Made by a program: the position numbers and the translations under genes. Positions 1 through 10,019 of a stretch of DNA of 64,000 nt are shown in pieces (position 1 is the first letter of the stretch; every line of letters begins with the position of its first letter). The notes below the pieces were generated by a model that saw only the letters and a list, made by a program, of their open reading frames with translations, was not told the DNA's origin and searched no databases. The DNA comes from Elephas maximus indicus (taxonomy: Eukaryota; Chordata; Mammalia; Proboscidea; Elephantidae), in assembly GCF_024166365.1 (NCBI RefSeq), contig NC_064834.1:60740001-60804000 (forward strand), written 5' to 3'.

Positions 1-1216
1 AAGTAAAGTTATGCTGAGGATAATTCAGAAGCAGTTTCAGCAGTACACTGACAGGAACTGAAATTCAAGCCGGATTCAGAAGAGGATGTGGAATAAGGGA
101 TATCATTGCTGATGTCAGGTGGATATTGGTTGAAAGCAGAGAATACCAGATAAGTTTTTATGTGTGTTTTATTGACTATGCAAGGCATTTGACTGTATGG
201 GCCATAACAAATTATGGTTAAAATTTGAAGAATGGGAATTCCAGAACACTTAACTGTGTTTGTGAGGAACCTGTACACAGATCAAGAGGCAGTTGTTGGA
301 ACAGAACAAGGGGATACTGCATGGCTTAAAATCTGGAAAAAGTGTGCATTGTATCCTTTCGCCATACTTATTTAATCTGTGTGCTGAGCAAATAATTGGA
401 GAAGCTGGACTCCAGGGAGAAGAACTGGGCATCAGGATTGGAGGAAGACTTATTAACAATCTGCGATATGCAGATGACACAACCTTGCTTGCTGAAAGCA
501 AAGAGGACTTGAAGCACTTCCTAATGAATTACACCTCGACATAAAGAAAACAAAAGTCCTCACCACTGGACCAATTAGCAACATCTGAAACATGGGGAAA
601 AGAAGAAACTGTCAAGGATTTCATTTTACTTGGATCCACGGTCAACGCCCATAGAAGCAGCAATCCAGAAATCAAAGGACAAATTGCATTGGGCAAATCT
701 GCTGCAAAAGACCTCTTTAAAATGTTAAAAAAGCAAAGATGTCACCATGAGGACTAAGGTGTGCCTGACCCAAGCCATGGTGTTTTCAATCGCCTCATAT
801 GCGTGCAAAAGCTGCACAATGAATAAGGAAGACAGAAGAAAAATAGATGCCTTTGAATTACGGTGTATGCGAAGAACATACCACGTACTACCAGAAGAAC
901 ACACAAATCTATCTTGGAAAAAGTACAGCCAGAATTCTCCTTAGATGGGAGGATGATGAGACTTCATCTCAGGATCTTTGGACATTTTATCAGGAGGGAT
1001 GGGTCCCTGGAGAAGGATATCATGTTTGGTAAAGTAGAAAGTCATCGAAAAAGAGAAAGACCCTCAATGAAATGAACTGATATGATGGCTGCAACAATGG
1101 GCTCAAACATAGCAGTGATTGTGAGGATGGTGCAGGACTGGACAGTGTTTCTTTCTATTGTACATAGGCTCGCTATGAGTCAGAACCGACTCAATGGCAC
1201 TTAACAGCAAGAACAA
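1..1216 (+). mobile_element. RTE-clade LINE (RTE1_LA-like), 3' part with broken RT ORF
   Basis: Reverse-transcriptase half and 3' end of an RTE non-LTR retrotransposon, cut by the left edge of the window. Frame pieces at 293-544 and 747-944 read like RTE ORF2. The catalytic box YADD lies at 467-478 in the context LRYADDTTLLAES, preceded by LSPYLFNL. The frame is broken by stops and indels, so the element is dead. The 3' end carries the RTE tail (GCTATGAGTCAGAACCGACT, then ACAGCAAGAACAA). The upstream endonuclease region would lie outside the window. Confidence 0.93.
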
Positions 1217-1469
1217 GGAATTCAGATCAGAGTATTTTTTCATAGGCCAATGAGAGAAAGAGAATTACTGCATTTATACAAGTAGTTAATATAGCATAAG
1301 CTCTGTTGGAGAGCATACTGGCCTTAGAATTACTGACAAAAATCCAATTCTTGCTTCTGCAAGTGATTTGCTGAAAGATTTTGGCAAAGTATTTAACATG
1401 TTTGGTCTCTGTTTCTTAAACTATAAAACAAGGTGGATTGTCCTAGCTCTTCACCGGCAACAGTAGTTC

Positions 1470-1615
1470 ACTACCTGGGATGTACAGCCAAATCATGGAG
1501 GGAACTTTTTAGAAATACAGATTCCTGAGGACCCACCCCAAACTTGATTGAGTCAGAATTCATGCTTCTCAAGAGCTCTATGCATGATTCTGATTTGCAT
1601 CTCTGCCTAAGAGTC
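1470..1615 (+). mobile_element. MER5-like hAT relic
   Basis: Old nonautonomous hAT (Charlie/MER5) type sequence. The order AAATACAGATTCCTGAGGACCCACCCC, GAGTCAGAATTCATG and a downstream GATTCTGATTTGCAT matches the usual MER5 layout. The ends are eroded. Family call is by eye. Confidence 0.5.
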
Positions 1616-1939
1616 GCCAAGATTATGGATAACTTGCAAAGATAAATGGGCTAATATATGTGAGTTGCTTTAAGCTCCTTAATCAATCAAAGAAGAAAGA
1701 TACTGCTTAGTTCAGCTAATACTTTTTTTTACCTTGTATTTTTAATATTTAAAACAGGGCAGAGGAATTAGGAATGTAAGAAACTTGGCAAAACATAAAA
1801 TGGTTACATTTTCCTCTACCGTTTGAAGTATTTGGAGATGTCCAAGCTTTAAATAAAAAGCTCTTTGAAATAACTTCCCTTGTTCATGGTTTTCAATACT
1901 CCACTCAGTCTTTATTGATCTGGACAGAATGATAATTGA

Positions 1940-2150
1940 AGTTTATCTCATGCTTACTGGCACTATCCTGAGTGCTTTATAAGTGTTAGCTCATTTTGAT
2001 CTTATCCCCTCTTTCGCACGTGCTGTGGAGAGATTAAGTAAACTGTCCAAAGACCTCATGGGTAATAACAGGTAGAGGTGAGCTTTGAATCCAGCTACTC
2101 CAGCTGTAGAGCCTCACCCTAAATCACTGTGCTGTTCAACCACTTGAAAG
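1940..2150 (-). mobile_element. MIR SINE
   Basis: Ancient MIR in reverse orientation. It shows the typical run from the size-range phrase (AGTGCTTTATAAGTGTTAGCTC) through GAGAGATTAAGTAAACTGTCC to GAATCCAGCTACTCCAG. Diverged, with no visible target duplication. Confidence 0.6.
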
Positions 2151-2224
2151 ATCAGACATTTCCAAAGAATAAATCGTTCAGCTTTTTCAAGTGAAAACAA
2201 AAGCTGATATAAACGGGTTCCGTC

Positions 2225-2439
2225 TAGGCCTACATTATCATTAGACGTCCTGATCCTTAGATTTCCTGCTTCAAATCACCCAAGGTGCTTATTAAAAATG
2301 TAGTTCCCAGGGATCCCTCCAGGATCTATTGAACTAGAATCTTCAAATGGGACTAGGAACTGGGAACTGGCATGGAGAAAATACACTGCTTAGGTGATTC
2401 TTAAGCTTAGTAAAACTGGATCAACATTTGTAGGTCACT
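2225..2439 (+). mobile_element. Probable MER5-like relic
   Basis: Diverged sequence with TTATTAAAAATGTAGTTCCCAGG and TTGAACTAGAATCT blocks typical of MER5-type hAT relics. Its right part is followed directly by the first AfroSINE of the 2.4-3.4 kb cluster. Confidence 0.4.
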
Positions 2440-2450
2440 ATTGTTGATTT

Positions 2451-2606
2451 GGGAAACCCTGGTGGTGTAGTGGTTAGGTGCTATGGCTGCTAACCAAGAG
2501 GTCAGCCGTTCGGATCCGCCAGACGCTCCTTGGAAACTCTATGAGGCAGTTCTACTCTGTCTTATAGGGTCGCTGTGAGTCAGAATCCACTCGACAGCAA
2601 TGGGTT
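2451..2606 (+). mobile_element. AfroSINE, cluster copy 1
   Basis: Full-length tRNA-derived AfroSINE with head GGGAAACCCTGGTGGTGTAG, A box, B box around GTCAGCCGTTCGGATCC, and tail GGGTCGCTGTGAGTCAGAAT. It is flanked by ATTGTTGATTT (2440-2450) and ATTGTTGACTT (2607-2617), which read as a target-site duplication. Confidence 0.93.
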
Positions 2607-2617
2607 ATTGTTGACTT

Positions 2618-2785
2618 GGAGCCCTGGTGGTTCAGTGGTTAACAGCTTGGCTGCTCAACAGAAGGTTGACAGTTGGAATCTACCAGCTGCTCCTTGGAAA
2701 CCCTATGGGGCAGTTCTACTCCGTCCTATAGGGTCGCTGTGAGTCAGAATCGACTTGATGGCAAAGGGTTTGGTTTTTCGGTTTT
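2618..2785 (+). mobile_element. AfroSINE, cluster copy 2
   Basis: AfroSINE starting at GGAGCCCTGGTGGTTCAGTG and ending in GGCAAAGGGTTTGGTTTTTCGG. It lies between the second and third copies of the ATTGTTGATTT-like repeat (2607 and 2786). Confidence 0.93.
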
Positions 2786-2796
2786 ATTGTTGATTT

Positions 2797-2983
2797 AGAA
2801 AAGACCTGGTGGCACAGTGATTAAGTGCTCAGCTGCTAACCAGAAGGCTGGGGATTTGAACCCATGGGGGAAAGATGTGGCAGTCTGCTGCCGTAAAGAT
2901 TACAGCCTTGGAAACCGTATGAGGCAGTTCTGCTCTGTCTTATAGGGTTGCTATGAGTTGAACTGACTCCATGGCAATGGGTA
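2797..2983 (+). mobile_element. AfroSINE, cluster copy 3 (long variant)
   Basis: AfroSINE of the longer subtype with the extra segment GTGGCAGTCTGCTGCCGTAA between B box and tail. Flanked by ATTGTTGATTT at 2786-2796 and 2984-2994. The subtype differs from copies 1 and 2, so the cluster is not a simple tandem amplification of one SINE. Confidence 0.92.
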
Positions 2984-2994
2984 ATTGTTGATTT

Positions 2995-3383
2995 AAAAAG
3001 TTCTGGTGGTAGAGTAGAAACCCTGGTGGTGTAGTGGTTAAGTGCTACGGCTGCTAACCAGAGTGTTGGCAGTTCGAATCCACCAGGTGCTCCTTGGAAA
3101 CTCTGGGGCAGTTCTACCCCGCCCTGTAGGGTTGCTATGAGTTGGAATCCACTTGACAGCAATGGGTTTGAGGTTTTTTTGTTTTGTTTTTGTGGTACAG
3201 TGGTTAAGTGCTAGGCTGCTAAACAAAAGGTTAGCAACTCAAAGCCACCAGCTGCTCCGCAGGAGAAAAACATGGCAGTCTCTTTCATAAAGACAACAGT
3301 CTTGGAAACCCTCTGGGACAGTTCTACCCTATCCTATAAGGGTTGCTAAGGGTTGGAATTGACTCAACGGCAACGGGTTTGGT
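2995..3383 (+). mobile_element. AfroSINE, cluster copy 4, interrupted by copy 5
   Basis: The head (2995-3014, ending TTCTGGTGGTAGAG) and the body (from about 3192, GTGGTACAGTGGTTAAGTGC) belong to one long-variant AfroSINE split at its A box. The body includes ACATGGCAGTCTCTTTCATAA. The outer flanks are ATTGTTGATTT at 2984-2994 and 3384-3394. Confidence 0.85.
3015..3191 (+). mobile_element. AfroSINE, cluster copy 5, nested in copy 4
   Basis: Full AfroSINE (AGAAACCCTGGTGGTGTAGTGG to AATGGGTTTGAGG plus a T-rich tail) inserted into the A box of the surrounding SINE. The short duplication GTGGTAGAG (3006-3014) versus GTGGTACAG (3192-3200) fits a target-site duplication. Confidence 0.85.
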
Positions 3384-3395
3384 ATTGTTGATTTT

Positions 3396-3592
3396 GTTTT
3401 GTTGTTAGTTTCTGACTTTGGAGACTCCATGTGTGACAGAGTAGAACTGCTCCATACGGTTTTCTCGGCTGTAATCTCTACGGAAGCAGGTCACCAGGAC
3501 TGTTTCTTCCAGGGTGCCACTGGGTAGGTTTGAGCTGCCAACCTTTAGGTTACCGGCTGAGTGCAAACGGTTTGCAATGCCCAGGGACTGTA
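3396..3592 (-). mobile_element. AfroSINE, reverse orientation
   Basis: Reverse-oriented AfroSINE long variant. Read on this strand it runs from a diverged tail (CTCCATGTGTGACAGAGTAGAA) through TGTAATCTCTACGGAAGCAG to the reverse complement of the head (GCCCAGGGACTG). It directly follows the forward cluster. Confidence 0.8.
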
Positions 3593-3599
3593 TGTAGGT

Positions 3600-4160
3600 C
3601 ACCATTGTTGGAGATGAGGATGTGTAGAAAATCTTAGGATGTTCTAGGGACCTGAAGTTGTTTTCCAAAATCAGACATGGGCACTGCCTGGGATGAAATA
3701 TTCGGTCAGGTGGCTAATGGATGGTTTGTACAAGGTGCCAGTTCTGTCCAAGATCAACTGGTTGTTGTCTTTCCTGGAGGGAAGCCAGCAAACTGACAGT
3801 ATGAATTTACCTTCAGGACCCAGATCTCATTTCCCCTGCAAGGGGCTCCAGCTTGTTGATGGCAGGACTAGCACTGGCCTGGAACTTTGATGTTTTTCTT
3901 TTCAATATCCAAATGCCAGGGAGGCTGCGTGTCACTGCACACACAGTCTCCGACACAATGGCAAAGGCAAGGAGCAGACTGTTTGGAATGTGGTTTGGCC
4001 CCATTTGAGCTTTGAATTGGGCTGGAACTTGCAGACTCTCACAAGAGTTCATCGCAGTGTCTTTTGCAGATGGGCCAAGAAAAGGAGGCCAAGAGGCTAA
4101 CTCAGAAAAGTTGGGGATTTGTACTCTGGAAGAAGTCCATAACAATTTTTTAAGTTGTTT
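3600..4160. other. No gene or repeat recognised
   Basis: Unique-looking sequence. A 119-codon open frame on the minus strand (3813-4172) has no recognisable motif and no flanking splice signals that I could support. I see nothing else in this stretch. Confidence 0.4.
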
Positions 4161-4164
4161 TTGA

Positions 4165-4745
4165 GGAATCAAAATTTTTTTATTTGAGGCTTATCAAGGC
4201 ATAATTTATATATGGTAAATTTCACCCTTTTTTGAAAGTACAGTTTGATGATATACTTACCATCATACCACTAATGCTAATTTGATGAGTTTTCACCAAC
4301 GTATAATGCTAGATTACTAACTGAAAGGTTGATGGTTAGAATTCACCCAGAGGCACCTAGGAAGACAGGCCTGCCAATCTGCTTCTGAGAGATCACAGCC
4401 TTGAAAACCCTACAGAATAGTTTTACTCTGCACACATGGGGTTGCCATGAGTCAGAATGGACTCAACAGCAACTAACAACATAGTTAAGTAACATTTTCA
4501 ACACCCCCCAAATTTCCCTTATACATCTTTGCAGTCAGTTATTTTCCTTACCCTCAGCCCTTGGCTACCACTGATTTGATTTCTGTCTGTATTTCAGAAT
4601 GTCATATTAATATATAATACTTTATTGTTGCATATGTCAATAGCTCTTTCCTTTTTATTATTAAGTGGCATTTTATTGTGTGGATGTACCACAATTTGTT
4701 TATTGATTCACCAGTTGGTGGACATTTGAGTTATTTCCACTTTTT
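4165..4745 (-). mobile_element. L1M-type LINE fragment (antisense)
   Basis: Old L1 in reverse orientation, interrupted by an AfroSINE at 4305. The left part has CATAATTTATATATGGTAAATTTCACC. The right part has GGATGTACCACAATTTGTTTATTGATTCACCAGTTGGTGGACATTTG. Both are typical of antisense mammalian L1. Confidence 0.75.
4305..4489 (+). mobile_element. AfroSINE, ACAAC-tail variant
   Basis: Variant AfroSINE with B box GGTTGATGGTTAGAATTCACC, body CACACATGGGGTTGCCATGAGTCAGAATGG and tail AACAGCAACTAACAAC. The tail is of the RTE kind rather than the GGTTTGG kind. It is nested in the L1 fragment. Confidence 0.85.
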
Positions 4746-4749
4746 GGCA

Positions 4750-6290
4750 GAAATTGGAATTTAAATGACCATGAATTCAATGAACTATTTATTGAACATG
4801 ACAGAAGTATACTCTGGAAAATGAGATCATTTATGCTTACAACCTCTGATAAAAATAATAATCACACTGGAGGTTCAAATTAACACTCAGCTAATAAAGA
4901 AGGGGCTTCATTTGTGGCCCTGGAAACAGAGGTGAAGAAAGAGAATGCCATTAAAAGAGCATTTTACGCCCTTTGCAAACCCTAAGATTACTACCATGTT
5001 GAGACACATGAGGGCGTTCTAACCAGTCAGCATTAGCAAAAACTTTTTATATTTTAACAAAAGGTTGTTTGTGTTTTAATTTATTGGAATCCTTTGTTAG
5101 AAAACTCTGGTGAATTCTAGCTTCCACCCTTGGTCTCGTTGGCCACTCTTAGATGATAGAAAAGAATTTGGCATCAAGTGAATCTGTCTTTGACTAGTCC
5201 AAGGGGGTTTATTGTACCCAACCACAGTTTTATGGTCAGGCTCCAGCCGGCTTCCCTACGGAGCTCCTGACATGGAATGGAAAGACCTCCAAAGGAACTT
5301 TAGATTAGAACATCTCATAAATCACCAGGAGAACTAGGATTGTCCCTAAAGTTCCTTTTTTATTACTGTTGTTTTCAGGCCTTCCCAGAATGTGGCAAAC
5401 AAGTGTTAAAAAACAATTGCTGAGTAACATTTTAGAAAGACTTGTGAGGCACTGCTTTCACGTGGGCCAGCAATTTGGCTGGTTGAGAATTGTTCATTCT
5501 TGTCAAAGGAACCACTGTGATCGACAGAGATGAAAGCTATCTTTACCCCGAAGCAGCCAGGAGAGGATAGGGTTACTGGCTTTGGCTTCTAAGTGGCTGT
5601 TCAAAACAAAAACCAAAAAAAATTTCTGGATACATTTAAAATTTTTCAAAAATCAATGACTCATTTGTTACAGAATAACCAAGTACAAAATAAAAGACAC
5701 TTCATAAAGACTGTATTAGAATGCTCTGATGGGAATTTAGTGCTGCGGGTGCCTGATTTTCATGCAAGCTCTAGAAAGTCACAGAGATCCTTTTCTTAGT
5801 GGAAGAGTTTGATTCCATTATTTGCAAAGATGTTTCTGCAAGGATTTTCTACAATTGATAGAATAGAATGTTCACTTGAAGAGAGAAGTTTTTTATTAGT
5901 CAAACCTATCCAATTTAAAATATGACTGTTTCAAGCAGAAAATTAACTTGGCCTGCTGTATCCAAATTATATAATAAACCCGATCCAAATTATATAATAG
6001 CATGGTCTTAAAATCAGGAAGAAGATAGTGAAGAGATAATTCTAAGGTCAGGGTATAGCCTGGGCCTGGATCCTTTAAGCGGTTTCATCCCTGAGGCCCT
6101 ACATTTGGCACCACTCTGCAGGACCACCTGGTGTGCTCTCTTTTCCCCCTTGGATGAAGTCCTGAACCACTCAACCAGACCTGGGCCCTTTACACAGTCT
6201 CACTCTGGGCTCTCTCAGTCATGCCCTATAAAAGGCATCCTCTGTTCCAACCTCGTCTTATCCCTTGGAATCCAAAGCTCACCAACTCTA
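4750..6290. other. Unique AT-rich sequence, no gene recognised
   Basis: No clear repeat family, exon or conserved motif. A 68-codon frame at 5593-5799 and a 62-codon frame at 6105-6293 lack protein-like features and are most likely chance. Confidence 0.4.
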
Positions 6291-6299
6291 TGAGTGTCA

Positions 6300-6480
6300 T
6301 AGTTTAAAAGCATGGATCAATGATCTTGAGTAAGTTACTTAAGCAATCTAAGCCTCACTTTTCCCACTATAAAATGAAGATTATAATAGCCTATTTCGGG
6401 TCCCCAAAATAGTCCCTATCTGAAGCTGTTGAGAAGATAAATAATGCATACAGTAAGCCCTCAATAAAGAGAACTAACAT
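6300..6480 (+). mobile_element. MIR SINE
   Basis: MIR core and tail: CTTGAGTAAGTTACTTAAGC, CACTATAAAATGAAGATTATAATAG and GTAAGCCCTCAATAAAGAG. Ends in a short ATT-rich run. Confidence 0.7.
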
Positions 6481-7239
6481 TATTATTATTACTATTTCCA
6501 GTTAGGCCCCCCTCAATATGCACTGGCCTCCCTATCCTGGTAATCCATCCTCAGACACCCTTGGGAAAAACCTTTCCCCTTAACTTCTCCTTTTCCTGTG
6601 TCTACCCAGAGGATGGGTTTCCCTTCCCACCAGTATCCACAAACAAAATGTAGCCAATGCTCACAACCTTGCCCCATCACGTATTAGAATTGTGCTAAGA
6701 CTGTCAAGAATGTCAAATGGCCATCACTTTAGCTAACCATCAATTCGTGTTGGATTTACCTTAAAGGTAACATGCATTCCCTTCGAATGTAAATCTCTGC
6801 ATTATTCATCCATCCATCCAGGGGGAAACATGACTTCAAGAGTACAATCTGCCCATTAACAATCATCTCATAAATGAGCTGCAGGGAGAGTACAATGTGA
6901 GTGGAAAGGGATTCTGTTTAAGAAGGGGGAAATGCTGTTTTATATCATTCCAATTATGTCTACAGAAAGCAATGGAGTTAAGGCCCAAGCCAACAATTAT
7001 AGCTCCAAGGTTTGCAAGAGAAATAGAACAGAAAAAAAGGAAGCCTGCCCAGAGATATGATGACCCCAGTTTTAGAAAACTGTCTCTGGTGATAAAATTC
7101 TACAAAAGATGAATGAGGAGAAGCAAAGTGCCTCTAAACAGACTTGTTAACATTTCCTTTGAAGACTAGAGAGGAGGTGGAAATTTCTAACAGACAATTC
7201 AGAGTATCTTAGAGAGAAGTTGTGTTTTAAACAAGTTTT

Positions 7240-7430
7240 CTGGATTAGTTGGTGTAGTGTTTAGGAGTGCAGATTCTGGATTTGTCTACTTTGGTTCATA
7301 TTCTGCCTTTGCCACTTTCCTAAGCTTTGGTTTTCCCATAGGTAAAATGGGGATAGTAACAGTGCCTACTTCATAGCGTTCTTAGAATTAAATAAGATAG
7401 CCTATTTATATGACTAAGCACTGTGCATGG
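7240..7430 (+). mobile_element. MIR SINE
   Basis: MIR layout: GTGCAGATTCTGGATTTG, TTTGCCACTTTCCTAAGC, GGTAAAATGGGGATAGTAACAGTGCC and AAGCACTGTGCATGG. Confidence 0.7.
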
Positions 7431-7929
7431 AAATGGGAAAGAGGAAGGGAGATGAAGGAGAAGACGATAATTGAGTAGGATTAAATAAAGAGGGGCCTTG
7501 TACAGACTGATGATGAAAGGATGTATGAACAAAGAAGTGTGATTAGCTCAACCTCATGCACCTGAGGTCCAAGAAAAAGATAAGGAGAAGGAGCCTAAGC
7601 ATATGGACTTTGATACTTGTGTTTGTCCACTCAGCGCCTTTTGGCTTGTTTCCTGGTTCTCTACTGTGTACTGATTAGGTGAGATTGCAGGATAGCCAAG
7701 TTCCAGGGAAAACGAATAACAAAACAATTATATACATTAGTGATAGCTAATTTTATGTGTCAACTTAGCTAGGCCTTGATTCCCAGTATTATGTAATTGT
7801 CCTCCATTTTGTGATCTGATATAATGGCCCCCCATTTTGTGGTATTATATAATTATGTGTTATAAATCCTAAATCTCCATAAAATTAAAGAGGCAGGATT
7901 AGTCTGGCATGTATCTTAAGTCATGCCCT

Positions 7930-8036
7930 TACTAAAAAGTGTGACTCAAGTCACACCCTTACTGAAGTCAGAGCCTTACTCAAGTCACAGCCATACTCAA
8001 GTCACACCCTTACTCAAGTCACCACCTTGCTCAAGT
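7930..8036. repeat. 17-bp minisatellite within the LTR
   Basis: About five head-to-tail copies of a 17-bp unit close to ACTCAAGTCACACCCTT, with single-base variants (ACTGAAGTCAGAGCCTT, ACTCAAGTCACAGCCAT, ACTCAAGTCACCACCTT), ending in GCTCAAGTAAGG. Confidence 0.85.
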
Positions 8037-8430
8037 AAGGGGAGTTTCCTTGAGGGTGTGGCCTGCATCCAATACATATGAATGTTCTGGCAAAGCTCGC
8101 TTTTGCTATGGATTCTGCATTTGGCTCATCAACATCTAACCTCCAGTTCTTGAGACTTGAGCCAGCAATCTGCAGCCTGACCTGCCTTATTCTGGGATTT
8201 GCCAGCTTCCGCAGTCCTGTGAGCCAGAAACCTATCGTCTGACCTGATTCTTGAGCTTCTGCAGCCCTGTGAGTCATCAGCCTGTGGTCTGATCTGCCAA
8301 CTTGGGTTTGTCAGCCCCTGCAGCCACGTAAGTCAGGAGACGCCTTCAGCCTGACTCCTGACTCATGGATTTGAGACTTGCCGACCTCCACAACCACATG
8401 AGCCGTTTCCTTGAGATAAATCTCTTTATA

Positions 8431-8597
8431 TGGAAACCCTGGTGGCGTAGTGGTTAAGTTCTATGGCTGCTACCCAAGAGGTCGGCAGTTCAAATCCACC
8501 AGGTGCTCTTTGGAAACTCTATGGGGCAGCTCTACTTTTCCCTACAGGGTCGCTATGAGTTGGAATCGACTCAATGGCAGCAGGTTGGGTTGGTTGG
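8431..8597 (+). mobile_element. AfroSINE in the LTR
   Basis: Nearly consensus AfroSINE (TGGAAACCCTGGTGGCGTAG to GGCAGCAGGTTGGGTTGGTTGG) inserted just after the LTR polyadenylation block CTCTTTATAT. Confidence 0.94.
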
Positions 8598-8598
8598 T

Positions 8599-8630
<32 letters not shown>

Positions 8631-8650
8631 CATATATATATACATACATA
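8598..8650. repeat. (TA)n microsatellite with TACA variants
   Basis: Pure TA run from 8598 to about 8626, then TACATACATATATATATACATACATA. It lies at the 3' junction of the AfroSINE and probably grew from the TATATA block of the LTR. Confidence 0.95.
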
Positions 8651-8739
8651 TCACAATTAAAAATATGTGTTAAAAAATACATATATACACTTCACTGGTT
8701 TTGCTTCTCTAGAGAACTCAGCCTAAGACAACATTCATA

Positions 8740-8880
8740 GAACTAAATCCATAGCCTGAAGGGAATTTAGAGGCACTTTAGGCAATGCTTGGAAGCTGCT
8801 GGCCTGCTCAAGGTCACAGAGCTGAGGAACAGCCAAGGCAGGACTGCACTAGAATGGCTCTAAGGGCCCTCTCTAGTACA
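8740..8880 (-). mobile_element. Probable MIR3-like SINE
   Basis: Short antisense MIR-type segment containing CTGCTCAAGGTCACAGAGCTGAGGAACAG and CAGGACTGCACTAGAATGG. Confidence 0.45.
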
Positions 8881-9405
8881 TCAGGCTACATGGGGAGAGG
8901 AAATAATAACAATAATGCTACTTTATTTCATATCTTATGTCCAGTGAAAAATGAAAGAGAAACATCTATACGGACTACAGGCATCTTTTAAAGTTCAACT
9001 TACAATAGGTCTTACACTCTAAATGGGTCACTCTGCATCACCATGGTGATTCCTCCAAGTTTTCTTGGAATCATCAGCTGTTTTCTAATGAGGGCACTCC
9101 CAGAACTTGCAACTCCACCGAACAGATAAATATTTCCCTCTAGAAAATTCCTAGCTCCTTAATCAGCTTAGTCAGCAGTTGCTTTTTCTTCCCTACTTCT
9201 AAGGAAAACAGCACAAGGCATTCTCCTCCATTTGCTTTAGATGTCACAGAGCTCTTAGAAAACCTCTTATTATCACATAATTCATAAAAGAAATAAAGTG
9301 AAAAGAAGACCTACCTCTTTATCCCCACCTGACCCCAAAGAGCCACTCATCCCCTCCCTAGAGGTAATATCTGTTAAAGTTAGGTATGCACCCCCAGAAT
9401 TTTTG

Positions 9406-9618
9406 ATGCCCATTACCAGCTGTTATCAAGTTCACCCCAACTTACAGTGACCCCATGTGTGTCAGAATACAACTGTGCCCCATAGGGTTTTCAATGGTTG
9501 ATTTTTCAGAAGTAGATCACCAGGCGTTTGCTTCAAGGCACCTCTAGGTGGATTCGAACCTCCAACCTTCCAGTGAGTAGCTGAGCACACTAACAGTTTG
9601 TGCTACCCAGGGACTCCA
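9406..9618 (-). mobile_element. AfroSINE, reverse, long variant
   Basis: Reverse AfroSINE with diverged tail (CAAGTTCACCCCAACTTACAGTGACC), GGTTTTCAATGGTTGATTTTTCAG, B-box complement GGATTCGAACCTCCAACC and head complement GCTACCCAGGGACTCC. Confidence 0.88.
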
Positions 9619-10019
9619 CCTAATGGCAAGGGATAGGAAATATTATCCCTGGACATATCTGGGGCTGGAGGCCAAAGCATTTGGCTAGAAGTGTATTTCA
9701 CGCCTTTTGTTTTATCTTGAAACTTCACATAAAATTTTCATTCTAGTCTATAACATATTATTTGCTTCAATAAAAATGGCATCCTTCCCTCCAATCTAAG
9801 GGAAAATGGACACTTCCATGAGATGTACCATATTAATCAGGTGGCTCAAGTTTCTCCTGACATACAATCGGGGAGTAGATACCCCAGTTTGAGAAACATG
9901 AGATTAAGATAGATGTTGAATGAGCCCTTACCTCATACTTCACCAACCATCTCCCCACCTCTGCACCCTACAGACCCATCTCACACCCTCAGCAGCCTTA
10001 TCTCAACTTTCTGCTAAAA

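Larger units (their letters stand above)
7741..8730 (+). mobile_element. ERVL-type solo LTR (MLT2-like)
   Basis: Noncoding LTR of an old endogenous retrovirus. It begins TGATAGCTAATTTTATGTGTCAACTTAGC and ends TTCTCTAGAGAACTCAGCCTAAGACA, with the TG/CA ends and the ATAAATCTCTTTATAT polyadenylation block typical of MLT2-like LTRs. It holds a 17-bp tandem array (7930-8036), and an AfroSINE plus TA repeat near its 3' end. No internal viral genes are present. A clear 5-bp target duplication was not found. Confidence 0.75.

Noticed and set aside
2460..2540. tRNA gene suggested by A-box and B-box sequences in many places
   Set aside because: The boxes sit in AfroSINE heads. The copies do not fold as complete cloverleafs with an acceptor stem, and the SINE body follows each one.
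7930..8036. CRISPR-like array of short direct repeats
   Set aside because: The units are head-to-tail with no spacers and lie within an LTR of a mammalian genome. This is a minisatellite.
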